The position numbers and the translations under genes were made by a program. A model generated the notes under the pieces. That model ran no database searches. It saw only the letters and a program-made list of their open reading frames with translations, and had not been told where the DNA came from. 64,000 nucleotides of DNA from NCBI RefSeq assembly GCF_026212465.1, contig NC_080058.1:2557501-2621500 (forward strand), written 5' to 3'. This document shows positions 1 through 12,009 of the stretch, piece by piece. How positions within the stretch are numbered: the stretch's first letter is position 1; every line of letters begins with the position of its first letter. Source of the DNA: Amaranthus tricolor. Lineage: Eukaryota; Streptophyta; Magnoliopsida; Caryophyllales; Amaranthaceae.

Positions 1-171
1 GAATGAGGTAAATAACTAAATATAATGTGGGTATTATTGTAATGGTATACTTAGTGATCGTGTGCGTAAATAAATTTGAATTCATGCTCGTGCATACAAG
101 TGTTTTTTTGAAAATTTTACTTGCTATGAATAGTAAAGTCTTGCATCTTTAATTAAAGTATACTAATTTTT

Positions 172-430
172 AAATGAGACGGTTTCACGATTAGACCATC
201 TCTATTTGAATGACCCAATATATATTTTTTGTCTTAAAATAATTATTTATAACATTAAAGTGATCACTTATAATTTTAATATAATTACTTTTTATAGTCT
301 TAGAGTGATTACTTATAACCTTAAAACGATTACTTATGATTTTAATGTAATAAATTGAAGAAATGAGTTATTATATAGATCTGTCTCATGGTGAGACGGT
401 TTCATACAAGACGAGCTGATTAAAGTATTG
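172..430. mobile_element. MITE with GAGACGGTTTC ends
   Basis: The ends resemble each other (GAGACGGTTTCAC at the left, GAGACGGTTTCATAC at the right). The body has repeated GTGATCACTTATAA- and GATTACTTATAA-like units. A diverged copy lies at 23402-23645. No target duplication was confirmed. Confidence 0.5.
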
Positions 431-1510
431 TCAAGATTCAAAATTCTATCAAAAATTAAAATTAATGGTTAAAACTCATAAATATGTTATACTTTATCCA
501 ATCGGCCTGTTGATTAAAAGTATGTATGCAACACATACCTTCTTCATATTAGCTGACACTAAATATTCAACTCATATTATGAATATATTCATTTGAATAA
601 AATTGATCATCAAATTTAATCTAACTAAATTGAAAATCAACCATGGAAGAATATCCACTAAGCCACTAAGCTCAGCTTGCATTCTATATCAAACAACTAA
701 TCTACAATATTGGTTCAAAAGGGAAACTTAAGTAATCTAGCAATCTAAGTTTTTAGATTTAATAATGTATGAATAGTGGGATTATATTATAATCTCTTTA
801 TTCCTAAGAGATTTATTAATTTCTATTTCTGTCTTTTTTTAGTTTGCAATATTTTTATATTAAATAGTGTTCTCACTACATTTTGTGATACTTATTCACA
901 CATTTTATTTTATTTTGTTTCATTTTTAATCATATCAACGCAATTAAATAAAACCCATCCTTTTCTTAACAATTATATTATTTCATATTGTTGCAATATT
1001 TTAACAACCAAGGAGTATGTATTATTTTTCATCAAGTGATAAATAGTTTTTGTAGTTCGTCAATAAATACATTATAATTATAGATGTATATATAGCACAT
1101 GAATATGTCTGACAAAAAACAAGTTTGTTTTTCACAACCTCTTATTCAATCATGCAACATTTGTAGTCAAATGCTTGTATAATGTTGCAATTTACTAATG
1201 GACCTCAAATGTCTTGTAATCCTGTTCTAAGGTAGTCAATTTTCTTCATTTTCAATGATATGAATGATTGATAACTCTTTAAAATGTTTTTTTTTTTTTT
1301 TGCATTATGTGCTTGACCAAGAAATATGGATAGCCTAGTAAGAATTGAATTCAATACATTATAATAAAAAAAATCATTAGATCAAATCTAAGTTTACAAA
1401 ATAGCCCAGCAAATGTAATAATTGAAATTTAGTCTAACTCTGAAAGCCAATAGCTCAACTGTCGAAAGCAATTTTGCCTAATTCTTATTGATTTACAAAT
1501 GAGCGTCACA
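431..1510. other. AT-rich intergenic spacer
   Basis: No gene or defined repeat is supported. The open frame 776-1039 has low-complexity composition and no recognisable domain. Confidence 0.6.
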
Positions 1511-1830
1511 AACATATACTACAAAAGAATAATAAAATGGCGACTACACATTTCATCGCCATATAATAGCTAAATAGAAAAAAAATGGGTCGCGCGACGG
1601 GCCTTAAGGCAGTCGCCTTTTTGGTGGCGGTAAAAATAAAAGTAGACGCGATTTCCACGGCATTTTTCATGAGCACATGGGCGACCACCTGGCAACGAAC
1701 ATTCTATCACCAAACACAATCTGAAACGGGCGACGAACAGGGCCGTCGCCAGCCTCTCGCTGTCCTTTCTGAATGCAGGCGACCAAAGGCGCCCGTTGCC
1801 ACCCTTTATGCATTTTTTTCCCTTTTTCTC

Positions 1831-1832
<2 letters not shown>

Positions 1833-1899
<67 letters not shown>
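1833..1899. repeat. (TA)n microsatellite
   Basis: A run of about 67 bp in the left repeat-rich arm of the CACTA remnant. Confidence 0.95.
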
Positions 1900-1906
<7 letters not shown>

Positions 1907-2109
1907 AATATTAAGATAAAAATATACACATAAAACAAATAAATAAAAATTAAAAAAAGGACATATTATATATAAAACAAAAGTTTATCTACAAAGTCAC
2001 AAAAGTTACATATATTCAATCATTGATTAGGAGGAGGTGGAGGAGGGGGCTGAGGCAAATTGAGATGTGTTTGAACAAATCTCAAAAAAAATTCTCGTTC
2101 TTTTTCGAT

Positions 2110-2463
2110 TTATTCAGTCAGCCTTTGGTGATTCTCATACGCAGTTTGAGCATTTTCCATTCGCACCGCTTCCTCTAATCGATTGTTAAAATCCATTTGT
2201 CGTGCTTCCAAATCTGCAAACCTTTGTTGAATGATGGCATCATAATCAGGTTGTGCAGGTTGAGAAGACGGATTATAAGTTGGCTCTGATGGATAAATAA
2301 TTTGAGAGGCGGATCCAACCCCAAATACCTCTCTCCTTTTATTCCTTTTTGTGCATGACCCAGTCTCTACATTTTTAATAACATCGAACCAAAATTGACT
2401 TGAGTCAAAGGTAGGATGCACGTCCAATAAAGCACGATATTCATCCTTCAATAAAACGAACAA
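2110..2463 (-). pseudogene. plant transposase (En/Spm Ptta-type) C-terminal fragment
   Basis: This 117-codon open stretch reads EYRALLDVHPTFDSSQFWFD, then a Ser/Pro-rich part and a helix (RFADLEARQMDFNNRLEEAV). It resembles the C-terminal part of the second, DNA-binding CACTA protein. Its first Met follows a possible splice acceptor, so it was probably an exon. It lies inside the GGCGAC-repeat element. The assignment to the exact family is by resemblance only. Confidence 0.5.
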
Positions 2464-2557
2464 ATCAATTAGAATTAAACAAGTTAATAATTGATAATAA
2501 AATTAAAAAATAAAAAGGTTAATAAATTATTACATTAACTTTTTGCGACTTCGTATT

Positions 2558-2641
2558 AGTGTCTGGAAATACACTAGCTACCGATATTACATCATACTGG
2601 AGGGAAGAAACTGATGGTAAGTGTCTGGAAATACACTAGCT
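2558..2641. repeat. short direct repeat inside the CACTA remnant
   Basis: The 23-bp motif beginning GTGTCTGGAAATACAC occurs at about 2559 and again at about 2618, 59 bp apart. This is a local duplication in the decayed transposase region. Confidence 0.7.
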
Positions 2642-2930
2642 ACTGCATCATGCACCATCAGTGAGTATGAATTTGGATTGTTTGACGATTGCTCTCCCAC
2701 TACCGGTACAACATTAGATGTTGTTCCTATATGTGTGTTTTGATGATATTCCCACTCATAGTAATTTTCAACAAACCCTTTCTCATTAGATGTTCTCTTA
2801 TTTCATTTGGTTCTTTATAACAATTATTACACTTTTTACAAAAACATCTAATCTCAGAACTCATGCTATTTTTACGAGCAAAATCTAAAAACTCTTCCAA
2901 CCCTCTAAACTAAACTTTTCATTTTTTCAT
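2640..2930 (-). pseudogene. Transpos_assoc domain fragment of a CACTA transposase
   Basis: On minus the translation runs GLEEFLDFARKNSMSSEIRC, then FCKKCNNCYKEPNEIREHLM, and after a one-base frameshift GFVENYYEWEYHQNTH. The Cys pattern and the REHL..KGF..NYY.W block are diagnostic of the plant transposase-associated domain at the N-terminus of TNP2-type CACTA transposases. Stop codons just upstream and the frameshift show it is dead. Confidence 0.75.
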
Positions 2931-4168
2931 CGGTTGTACATCCAACTTCTTTCTTGCCTAACAATCATTTTTAACACCTATATATAATATAATAATATAA
3001 TTATTCCATTGATTAGTAAAGTAAGTTATGACAATAAAAATATATAAAACAATTCATGAGAATAAAAAAATATGATAATAATATAATTATTCTAATATGA
3101 ATTATTAAAGCAAATTAATGGCAATAAAAATAAAATATAAAATAATAAAAACATAAAAAAAACTCATGTAAATAACAAAGAAAATAAAATATGTACTAAT
3201 TAAATAATCAAATTAAATCAAATTAATGAAAAAAAAATTAAACATAAATAATAAAAATAAATAAAACAACTCATGTAAACATAAAAAACAAGCTACATAA
3301 AAGAAAATCACTAACCTCTCTTAATGCTTTCGTTTCCGAAATATACAATGCATAACAATTATATGTCATTAATACAAAACATGGCGACAACACGGCGATT
3401 ACAAACCGTCGCCATTTTTCAAATTCAAGTTTCAAAAATACGGATGAAAAAGGGCGACGAGCTGGCTACCACACTATCCGTCGCGAACGATTAAAATAAA
3501 AACAAAAAAAAAGTACTAGGATTGGCGACCAAATGGCTACTAACAAAGTCGTCGCCCACATTAAATAAAATCATAAATTAACCGTTTAAAAGCATGTCGT
3601 CGAACTGGCGACCATTTGTTGCCGTCGCCATATTCCTTTTCCCATGGCGACCACCCCTGAACGTCGCTCTAGCCGTCGGCATTTTTCATAACACAAAAGG
3701 CAATGGAGCTGTCGTAGCCAATCCGTCGTCGCCGGCAATCAGTATCTTTCCGTCGCTTTTTTTCCATTGCTATTTCAATACTTATTTGAAGTGAAAAAAT
3801 TTATTCAACACTGATTTCTACTTAGAATATAGAGAACCAAAACTGATCTGATCTTCATGCGATGTCATTTTCTATATTAAAGTATATTGTATACTCAACT
3901 CCTTTTAATTTTAATATAATATACACCGAACTTGAATGGTTAAACCCACGATCAACCAAAAAATATAGTTAACTAAATCTATCCTACACCCTAAAAGGCG
4001 AAACTAAATCAAAATCAAATTTGACCTAATATGTATCCTACAAAGTCTATCTCCAAGTGATTTGAAATTAGTCTTAACCTAAGTTGTAATTTACCTAACA
4101 TGTTGATCTCGCGATTAACATGTTGAATAACTGAAAGTCTCAAAAATGTTATAATTTTAATAATAATG

Positions 4169-4172
<4 letters not shown>

Positions 4173-4237
<65 letters not shown>
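4173..4237. repeat. (TA)n microsatellite
   Basis: A run of about 65 bp that directly abuts the foldback element at 4239. Confidence 0.95.
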
Positions 4238-4238
<1 letters not shown>

Positions 4239-4240
<2 letters not shown>

Positions 4241-4770
4241 GGAAAATTTCACGTAGTAATCTTGAGGTTTTGGGTTTTCCACGTGATAATCAAAACTTTA
4301 AAAAAAATCTATGCGGTAATCCTGGGATAAATTGTTCAACCGTGACCTTTTTGCACATAAAACGTTAGCAAATGTTAATTTCGAAGCTTAAAGGTGATTG
4401 TACGCCTATTTATTCGACTCGCCATTTCAAATTCTATTAATTTCAACCTTTTTCCCTACATAAATTCTAACTCTAACATCTTTCATCTAAATCACATTTT
4501 TTCCTCACGGTGATTTGGATGAAAGATGGTAGAATAATGGTCTATATTTTAGGAGAAAAGGTTAAAACTGATAGAATTTGAAATGGTGAATCACATAAAT
4601 AGGCGTACAGTAGCCTTTAAGCTTCGAAATTAATTTTTGATAATGTTTTATGTGCAAAAAGGTCACGGTGGAACAATTTGGTAAATCTCAGGTTACCGTG
4701 TGGATTTTTTAAAAGTTTTGGTATCACGTGAAAAAACCAAAATCTCAAGGTCATCACGTGGAATTTCCTA
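4239..4770. mobile_element. foldback (long inverted repeat) element
   Basis: The two halves are near-perfect inverted copies. TAGGAAAATTTCACGT at the left is answered by ACGTGGAATTTCCTA at the right. The inner parts, such as GTGCAAAAAGGTCACGG and AAGCTTCGAAATTAA, also match in reverse. Arms are about 250 bp with a short loop. Flanking TAA on both sides (4236-4238 and 4771-4773) may be a target duplication, but the context is AT-rich. Confidence 0.75.
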
Positions 4771-4775
4771 TAATA

Positions 4776-4908
4776 ATAATTAGAAAAAATTGTCCTGAAT
4801 AATCCCACTTATTGTCTATTTACTGTGAATAATCTCTACAATTTATTATTTCTAAATAATCCAATTATTGTTTATTTAAAATAATTAAGGATAATTTTTC
4901 CTAATAAT
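4776..4908. mobile_element. short AT-rich MITE
   Basis: Imperfect inverted ends (ATTAGAAAAAATTGTCC and GGATAATTTTTCCTAAT) flank a body with GTGAATAATC motifs. It resembles the larger MITEs at 18471 and 34238. Confidence 0.4.
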
Positions 4909-5240
4909 TATTACAAGTTTGCAGCACTTGGATAAATCTAATTCAACTCCATTTAATTTATATATTGTTGTTAAGTCCCACAGGTTGACACAATAATGAG
5001 TTTCTTAGAGCTAACTTGAGCTTCGACCTGGTATCTACTCATGATTAATAAAACTTTTAACATATGCCTTTGTATAACTTAGATAAAGTATGTAAGTGTG
5101 GATGTTGATCATTAACTTGCACCAACTTGCTGTTACTCAAACTCGACTTTAACCCATCAAACACCTCGTAAACCCATGATTGAAGCGAGAACATCATCAA
5201 ATAACAAGTATAATGGATTCAAATTCAAATCGTAACAATT

Positions 5241-5588
5241 TGACTGTGTTTAGTAAGTAACTTTTAAGTTAATTTTTTTTTTGCTGATTTTCATCTTTTG
5301 GCTTTTTGGTTAATAAAAGAGTCAACATAAGTTAACGTATTCGTAAATGACTTGTTTTTATGTCAAAATGAAAATAGGCTAACATGGTCACTCTGACTTG
5401 TTGGTTTGGTGCCACGTTTTTATCTAATAAACAACCAACAATTAATACATAGTTTTATAAAATATATCTTTAAACAGCTGACTTATCTAACTAACTTAAA
5501 AGCCAAATAAAATGATTAATATTTTTACCTGGCCAAAAAAGTCAATTTAAAAACCAACTGCTTACATTCATTCACCAAAAACCCTTGA
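5241..5588. mobile_element. MITE of the GTGTTTGG family, diverged copy
   Basis: It shares a block (TAATAAACAACCAACAA, preceded by TTGGTTTG) and overall layout with 32620-32968. Ends are degraded (CTGTGTTTAGTAAG at left, CACCAAAAACCC at right). Confidence 0.5.
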
Positions 5589-5797
5589 AATTGAATTTAT
5601 TGTACTCATATAAGTTAACTTGCCTTACGTTCATATTATTTTGAACAAATACCATTTTAAGATTATTAATACTCGCATAAATTCAACCACAATTATAAAA
5701 CAAAACATATATCAAATTATTTAGAGATTTCATATGACGACTAATCCAATACAATCGCAAGTTAAACTCGACATAATCCAATGTTGTTCTAAATTTA

Positions 5798-5986
5798 TCC
5801 CTCCGTTTTTTTTTGATTTTCTCGTTTATTTTTTGCACAGTTTTCAAAGTAAATTTTGAATCTTAATATAACGAGATCTTACGTGGATATAGTTTATCAT
5901 CTATATATGTCTTAAAAATCTTAATCAAATTTATCTCTCCAAAATAGAATATTCTAAACGGGAAGAACATTAGAAAACGAAAGAAG
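5798..5986. mobile_element. Stowaway-like MITE
   Basis: It begins TCCCTCCGTTTT and ends in diverged AACGAAAGAAG, flanked by TA on both sides. Its interior resembles the element at 39127-39392. Confidence 0.5.
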
Positions 5987-6134
5987 TATCAAACAGACTC
6001 ATATCAAATTTACTTAAAAACTAATATAAATTAAAATCAATAACTTCGTCCACAATATTATATATTTTTATGATCATCTGAAACGGTATTCACCTATCTT
6101 TAATTTTAAATATTTACAACACTTAATCATAATA

Positions 6135-6390
6135 CTTTCTCCGTTTTAAAATACTTATAATATTTATTTTTTCACGCAGTCTAATGCATTAATTTAATTC
6201 TTAATATCTATATTATGTATAATAAGAAATATTAAAAATTTGATATTAATAATTTTTACATTAAGACGAATTAAACAAGATTTCACTTGACTATGTTTTA
6301 ATTTATAGATTATAAAAATTAATCACAAATTAAAAGAGATAAGTAAATAATGCTTATATTTTCAATATTGCTATATTGAAACGGAGGAAG
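6135..6390. mobile_element. Stowaway-like MITE
   Basis: The ends are CTTTCTCCGTTTTAA and its near reverse complement TTGAAACGGAGGAAG, with TA on each side. It is closely related to 27934-28181 (shared TTTTTCACGCAGTC-like block). Confidence 0.75.
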
Positions 6391-7240
6391 TATTAACCTT
6401 ATATGTACCCACATATGAAATAACTTAGACCAGACTCAAAACTCAAACGAACAATTTAACTTTCAAGTTTCAACCATGTACATTGGTGCATGTGAGTTAT
6501 GACAATGGTTTGTCATGTTTGGTTAAAATGACATTTGACATATTCTTATGTTATTTTTAACCATTGTTTATCATCTAAATTTATTTTATATTTACAATAA
6601 TTGTAGTATAATAAAAATATAGTCAACTTAAATCTTATTTGAATATTTTTATTACGTATTTTCATAATATTAAATATTTATGATTTTTAGTTATGAATAA
6701 CCCATAATATAAATGACTGAAATATTACATTAGAGTGTAATAAAATAAAATGTAACAAAAACTTATAATATAACCGAAAAGTATACACTTTTTGGGAGTT
6801 GTAATAAGGGTTTGACTATTATCGGAAATTATTTTGTCTTTTATCTTTCTCGTAAGATTAGTGTATCGCCAAAATTAAAACACCAAGTATATCCTTTGTC
6901 TCTAAGTGATTGTTATATTTTTCGTTTTAGTTTCTTTCTTTCTTTTTTTAATATTCATATTTGAAATAAAGTCCCATTCACTTATTTTTAATTTTATACA
7001 GACAATTTAATTATTTGTATTAATTTCTAAATACTTTCACCAATTATAATAATACTATTTTTTCTCAACTAAAAAACACTATTTTTAACCATCATAATTT
7101 TTATTTGAAGATACACAAACAAATGAAAAGAATTGAAAAAAAAGTAGTTTTTGTAGAAAATGCATTCAAAAAGTAGTTTTAGAGTAAAAGAAAAAGGAGA
7201 ACACAAAAGAAAAGATTTGAAAAAAAGCAAAGAAAAGGCT
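6391..7240. other. upstream region of the CCCH-RRM gene
   Basis: AT-rich sequence containing the probable promoter. Purine-rich blocks lie at about 7120-7230. No element could be delimited. Confidence 0.4.
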
Positions 7241-7501
7241 TCTTTTTTTTACTCTCCCCAAAGTCCCAAGGCTGCAGCAGCAGGTAGCATTACTGCCAAA
7301 AGTTGTGGTTCTTAACAAGTTTTTAATACACCCCAAAAATCATCTTCACCAAAAGCCAAAACCCATTTCATCAATCAATCAAACACACAACCCCTTATAC
7401 CCTTTGTTTTCTCTCTCCATTAAACTCCCAACTTTGATCAAAAAAGTTAATTTTTTTTTAAATATTAAACTTCCATTTTTGTTATAATTGACCAAATTCT
7501 C

Positions 7502-7507
7502 ATGTAA
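7502..7507 (+). promoter_or_regulatory. start-stop uORF (AUG-UAA) in the probable 5' leader
   Basis: An ATG directly followed by TAA is the only ATG between about 7240 and the main start at 7686. The leader around it is CT-rich and without other starts. AUG-UAA minimal uORFs are known in Arabidopsis NIP5;1 to stall ribosomes and control mRNA stability. Whether the transcript begins upstream of this point is not shown by the sequence. Confidence 0.4.
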
Positions 7508-7559
7508 TTTTCAAAAAAATATAGGAAAAGTTCAAAATTTTACCATTATCATAATTACT

Positions 7560-7685
7560 TCCCCTTTTTTATCTAACAAAATTACCCTTCTTCCCCCATA
7601 AATTTGAACCCTTTCTTTCTTTTCATCTTCCCTCATAACCTTCTCCTTATTTTTTCCCTTTCTCTTTCTTAATTTTTCTGTTCTA
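7560..7685 (+). promoter_or_regulatory. pyrimidine-rich 5' leader of the CCCH-RRM gene
   Basis: The stretch before the start codon is strongly C/T rich with repeated CTTTCTTT- and TTCCCTTT-like runs, as is usual for plant 5' leaders. No clear TATA box could be assigned further upstream. Confidence 0.4.
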
Positions 7686-10600
7686 ATGGAGTCATATGAA
7701 GCAACAAGATCAGTATTTTCTAGAGTGCAAAGTATAGATCCAGAAAATGCTTCAAAAATCATGGGTTATATACTTCTTAACCATGGAGAGAAAGACATGA
7801 TAAGGTTTGCTTATGGACCTGAAACTATCATTATTTCTATAGTTAATAGAGCAAAAAATGACTTAGGACTTTCATCAAACACTTCATCTTCATCAATGGT
7901 TAGCCCTACTTCAAACCCTATTGCAATTTCTAGACCTAACCCACTTTCCCTTCCTCTTTCTTCTCCAAGATTAGCCAACAATGGTTTTAACCCATCTTCT
8001 CCTTCTTCTCCTTCTCTTTGGTCTCATTTAAGCCCTAATAATGGTAGTAATCCTTCTTATGCTGCTGTAGTTAATGGAAGTTGTAGTGCCCACAATGGGT
8101 CTTTTTCATCTTCAATTGGGTCTCCACAAATTGGGTTTTCTGGGAATAATAGTAGTAATAACGGTAACAGAGAGAATTTTATGGATGATTTTCACCATTT
8201 ACAAGACCAAAATCTTAACTTTTTAAACGACCCATTGAGTATGAGTTCAAAAAGTATGGATTTTTATGAGCAATCTATGGATTTAGCTATGAGTCCTGGT
8301 TGTAGGAGTGATTCTATGTTATACCCATATTGGGAAAACTCGAATAATGGTGAAAATCACCCTCATTTTCATCGTAGAAGTGCTTCTTTTAATGATATGT
8401 ATTACGGAACTGATGATTCTACTTCTGGGTTTGGGTTCAAACCTTGTCTTTATTATGCTAAAGGAAATTGTAAAAATGGTAGTACTTGTAAGTTCGTTCA
8501 TGGTGAAAATTCTAGTGATGCCATTGTTGGTTCTCCTTGCAAGTATGAAGTATTTGAACAGTATCAAGAAGAGATTTTTAGGTCTAAAATTGCTCATCAA
8601 CAAAGAATTGCTGCTCAGTTAATGTCTGGTGGTATGAATTCACCCTACAACAAATTGAATTTCCTTCCAACTGATGCTCAAAGGTAACATCTCTGATTTT
8701 TTACCTTTATATTTTGTGACCCATTTTTTGTGGGTTTTGTTTGGATAAATTAATGATTTTTATAGGTTTAATTTTTGTGGGTTTTTGAGATTTTTACTTG
8801 GTGAAGTAATTCCCATGTGGGTTTATTTTTTAATTAATTATTTTGATTTTTTGTTTGAATTTTCTCTTTGTGTTTTAGTAAAAGAAAATGTTAAAGTTTA
8901 ATTTAGGCATTTAATTGGCAATGTAGATCTGCAGCAGCTGCAATGATGATGGGTGAAGAGTTTCATAAGTTGAATAGAGTTAGAATGGCAAGAAATGAGT
9001 TTTCTGGGTTGGATTCAAATCCTGGTTCAAGGCAGATATACTTAACATTCCCTGCTGACAGCACTTTCAAAGAAGAAGACGTTTCCAATTATTTCAAGTA
9101 ATCATTTTTTTCAACTCATTATGACTAATTCTGAATTTCTAACCTTAATTATTTCTAATTAGCAAAAAGAATCTGTATTTATGTTTTATTTTTTTTGTTT
9201 TTGAAGCTTATTTGGACCAGTTCAAGATGTAAGGATCCCGTATCAACAAAAGAGAATGTTTGGATTTGTTACATTTGTATATCCAGAGACTGTTAAGATA
9301 ATCTTAGCTAAAGGAAACCCTCATTTTGTATGTGATTCTCGAGTGCTTGTTAAACCATACAAGGAGAAGAGTAAACTTCCTGACAAGTAAATTTTTTCTC
9401 TTATCATCATACATTCATATTGTTTTATTGTGTTTTTTTTTTCATTTTTCTTGATTTGGGCATTTTAGTCATTTCATTTATCTTGTTTTAGGAAACAACA
9501 TCATCAACAATTGGAAAGGGGAGAGTTTTCTTCATGTTCTAGTCCTTCTGGTCATGATGGTAGAGACCCTTATGAGTTTCAACTTGGTATGTTCAGTTTA
9601 ACCATGTTCTTTAATTGGATAGTTTGTTTCTCTTATGTTCTACACCCAATGTTTCTTTTACAATGTTCCATTTGCTTTTGGGTAATTCATCAATCTCTCT
9701 GATTTGTATATTATTGTTAATCCATGCGTTAAAACATAGTTTAATGAGATCTTGATAGATTTAAGTTTTAAATTAGTACATTAGCAAACGTGCTAAAAGC
9801 AAATGAGACATTTGAAATGAAACAGGGTATGTAGTTTATTAATGAAAATGTTGCAATCTGACTAATACAGATGAGTAGTGTAAGTTGTGAATTGGTAATG
9901 TAGTTATGTGATATGGGTTAATCTTGTTTAAGGTGGAAGAATGTTGTATAGTACACAAGAAATGTTGATGCGGAAAAAGTTAGAGGAAGCCGATTTACAA
10001 CAAGCTATTGAACTTCAAGGAAGGAGGCTTATGAATTTGCAATTTTTGGATTTGAAGAATCATCAACACCAACACAATGCTAGTGTTGGATCTCCTATTC
10101 CCTCGCCTAATCTTCCTCAAATGTCGTCAGGCCAAACCGCTCCTCCCGTCTCTAACGGTTTCAATCAAGATGCTTTCGAAGGTTTCTACTCGACCGGATG
10201 CGACCTAAACTAATCTTTTACTTTATCTAGTGAGCCCATTGCCATCGTCATTCCCGGTTGACCCCGCTTATAAAAGCTATGATCAGGGTCTATGAAGGGT
10301 TTGGACGACGACACACCATACGCTTAGCAATGTTTATATTGATTTATTTTTATTTATTGTTATAAAATATTTGATTGTTTTAATTTGCTTGGTAAAATGT
10401 AGATAATAATGGAAGTCCATCTCATGAACAAGTAGCTGAGGGAGTCAATGTTGCTGTGAGTGATTGCAATGGAAATGAGGAAAAGCCCAAAACTGAAGAA
10501 AATGAGCTGTCTGAAAGGTATAAACAAGCTAAAAATGTCTTGTGATGATTATATATTCATCTAAAAAGACCATTATTACGTTGCCCATATTTAGCCAATT

Positions 10601-11017
10601 ACACATTTATACACTCGTGCAAATTTTTCCCTAGATTTTCATCATCACATGGCTCTTGTTAATGCAGTGGGTTAGAACATATTCTTCCTGATAACCTCTT
10701 TGCTTCCCCGAAAAAATCTGCTTCCGAGCAGCGATCATCGTCACTTTTCTTCTCCGACCTCGATAATGGTGGTTCTAATGCAATCCCGACCTCGTCATCA
10801 ACAGCTAACGACTCATCGATGCCCGTTTCGTCTCCTCTTAGTTTGGCTCCTCACAAATCGTGTTTCTTTGAACTTCCTAGGTATAGTATATGCATGCTCT
10901 TTTGATCATTGTTTTTTGTATTACATTTGAGTTTTTCGAATTTTTCGATTCTATAATGTGTTGGTTGTATTTGTGTTCTTCAGGCTTTCAACCAGCCAAG
11001 GAGCCCTAGGGATTTAG
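7686..11017 (+). CDS. CCCH zinc-finger / RRM RNA-binding protein, eight exons
   Basis: The inferred exons are 7686-8683, 8927-9097, 9207-9386, 9492-9586, 9933-10181, 10403-10517, 10668-10880 and 10984-11017, giving 684 residues with all phases consistent and GT-AG introns. The N-terminus ([20 protein letters not shown]) is the conserved opening of the plant CCCH-RRM family (Arabidopsis C3H46/C3H53-like). A single CCCH finger has C254, C262, C268 and H272 (spacing 7-5-3). An RRM follows at about residues 370-445, with an RNP2-like strand IYLTFP and RNP1-like RMFGFVTF split across exons 2 and 3. A Q/E-rich helix ([21 protein letters not shown]) follows. The Ser/Asn-rich linker at residues 65-160 looks disordered. 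The family is expected to bind RNA; targets cannot be told from sequence. The exon 5 donor is ambiguous: 10182, or 10158 in the same phase. The last tiny exon ends GALGI, as in relatives. Confidence 0.9.
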
Positions 11018-11069
11018 CTTTTAGTTCCACCGATTGTGGACAGCAACTTGGGGATTTTGTACCTTGTTT

Positions 11070-12009
11070 GTAAGTATGCCCTTAGCATTACCCGCTTGAA
11101 TTTTATCGAAATCGGTTGGTTAATACCTCTAATCAATGTATGCATCGGGTGTTTGATTCGGTAGAAAAGCGTTCTCTCCATTTTTTCATTGTTGATTCGA
11201 CTATTGAAAAACGAGTTTTCAATTCCTTTATTATCATTTTTCTCTAAAATTAAAAAGAATCCAATCTTCCATATTTACTTGGTTCTCATAAATCATAATA
11301 GTGTTTTGTACAAACTATTGTCCTTCCAACTCAAAAAACACCCTCTAAATGTTAAGCAAATTAATGTCAAGCCAATTAATGACTAATTCTCAAGACTAGA
11401 CAAAATTGGTCCACTCATAAAGATATAGGAGTACAGTACTTTGTAAATTGTTGGTTTGGGTCCTCCTTTTAGTTTAATCAATATACATCAACGTCTTTTT
11501 GAATTTGCTACTTTACAACATGTTTTAAGAAGTTGCTCAACCAGCTAATTTACGGAACCTAACATTGGGTCATGTGAAAAGGTGGATCCAGGAAAAATGA
11601 GTGATGCCAATTTATGTGAAATGCGTCAAAGTGGGTTTTCATACCTATTTTAACCAACTCATTTAGAGTATATTTATATGTTATATTTTATTTTATTTTT
11701 AAATTTAAATGATGTCAACTAAACATCACGCTGAATCCATCACTCAGTTTGACTATTCCAATTTCCAACCATCTATGTGTTAAAATAATCTAAATTTGTT
11801 TTAATATTTTTTTACTAAAATGCCCTTGGTAGTCGATCTTTGGAGTATCTAACACCCATTGATGGATTCATGATTTTGAAATATGTTTCTATATGAAGGT
11901 GATATTGGTTGGGACATCATGTAACATCATACACATCATTATCATAGCTGAATTTACACATCTTTTCTGTAATGTTTCTGAATATTGGCCATATTTTTTG
12001 TCCATGCAG
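11070..12009 (+). other. probable intron in the 3' UTR of the CCCH-RRM gene
   Basis: A perfect donor (GTAAGT at 11070) lies 52 nt after the stop codon. A strong acceptor (TTTTTTGTCCATGCAG ending 12009) closes it. The following stretch to about 12230 would be the last 3'-UTR exon. The junction sits at the usual threshold for nonsense-mediated decay. This is inferred from splice consensus only. Confidence 0.45.

Larger units (their letters stand above)
1511..3790 (-). mobile_element. decayed CACTA (En/Spm) transposon remnant
   Basis: Both flanks (1540-1810 and 3380-3770) carry many short GGCGAC/GTCGCC repeats in both orientations, the subterminal repeat pattern of CACTA elements. Between them on minus are a Transpos_assoc-like fragment and a transposase C-terminal-like ORF. 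The left edge holds ATACTACAAAAG, a degraded form of the usual CACTACAAAA end. No matching right terminus or 3-bp duplication was found, so the edges are approximate. The GC-rich repeats stand out against the AT-rich surroundings. Confidence 0.65.

Noticed and set aside
1570..1938. Open frames on both strands through the left CACTA arm (107 and 122 codons)
   Set aside because: They translate a TA microsatellite (YIYIYI) and GGCGAC repeats; no protein family resemblance.
9941..10213. Stop codon at 10213 as the end of the zinc-finger gene
   Set aside because: A phase-compatible donor upstream joins to 10403 and restores the conserved C-terminal part ([14 protein letters not shown]), so 10213 is intronic.
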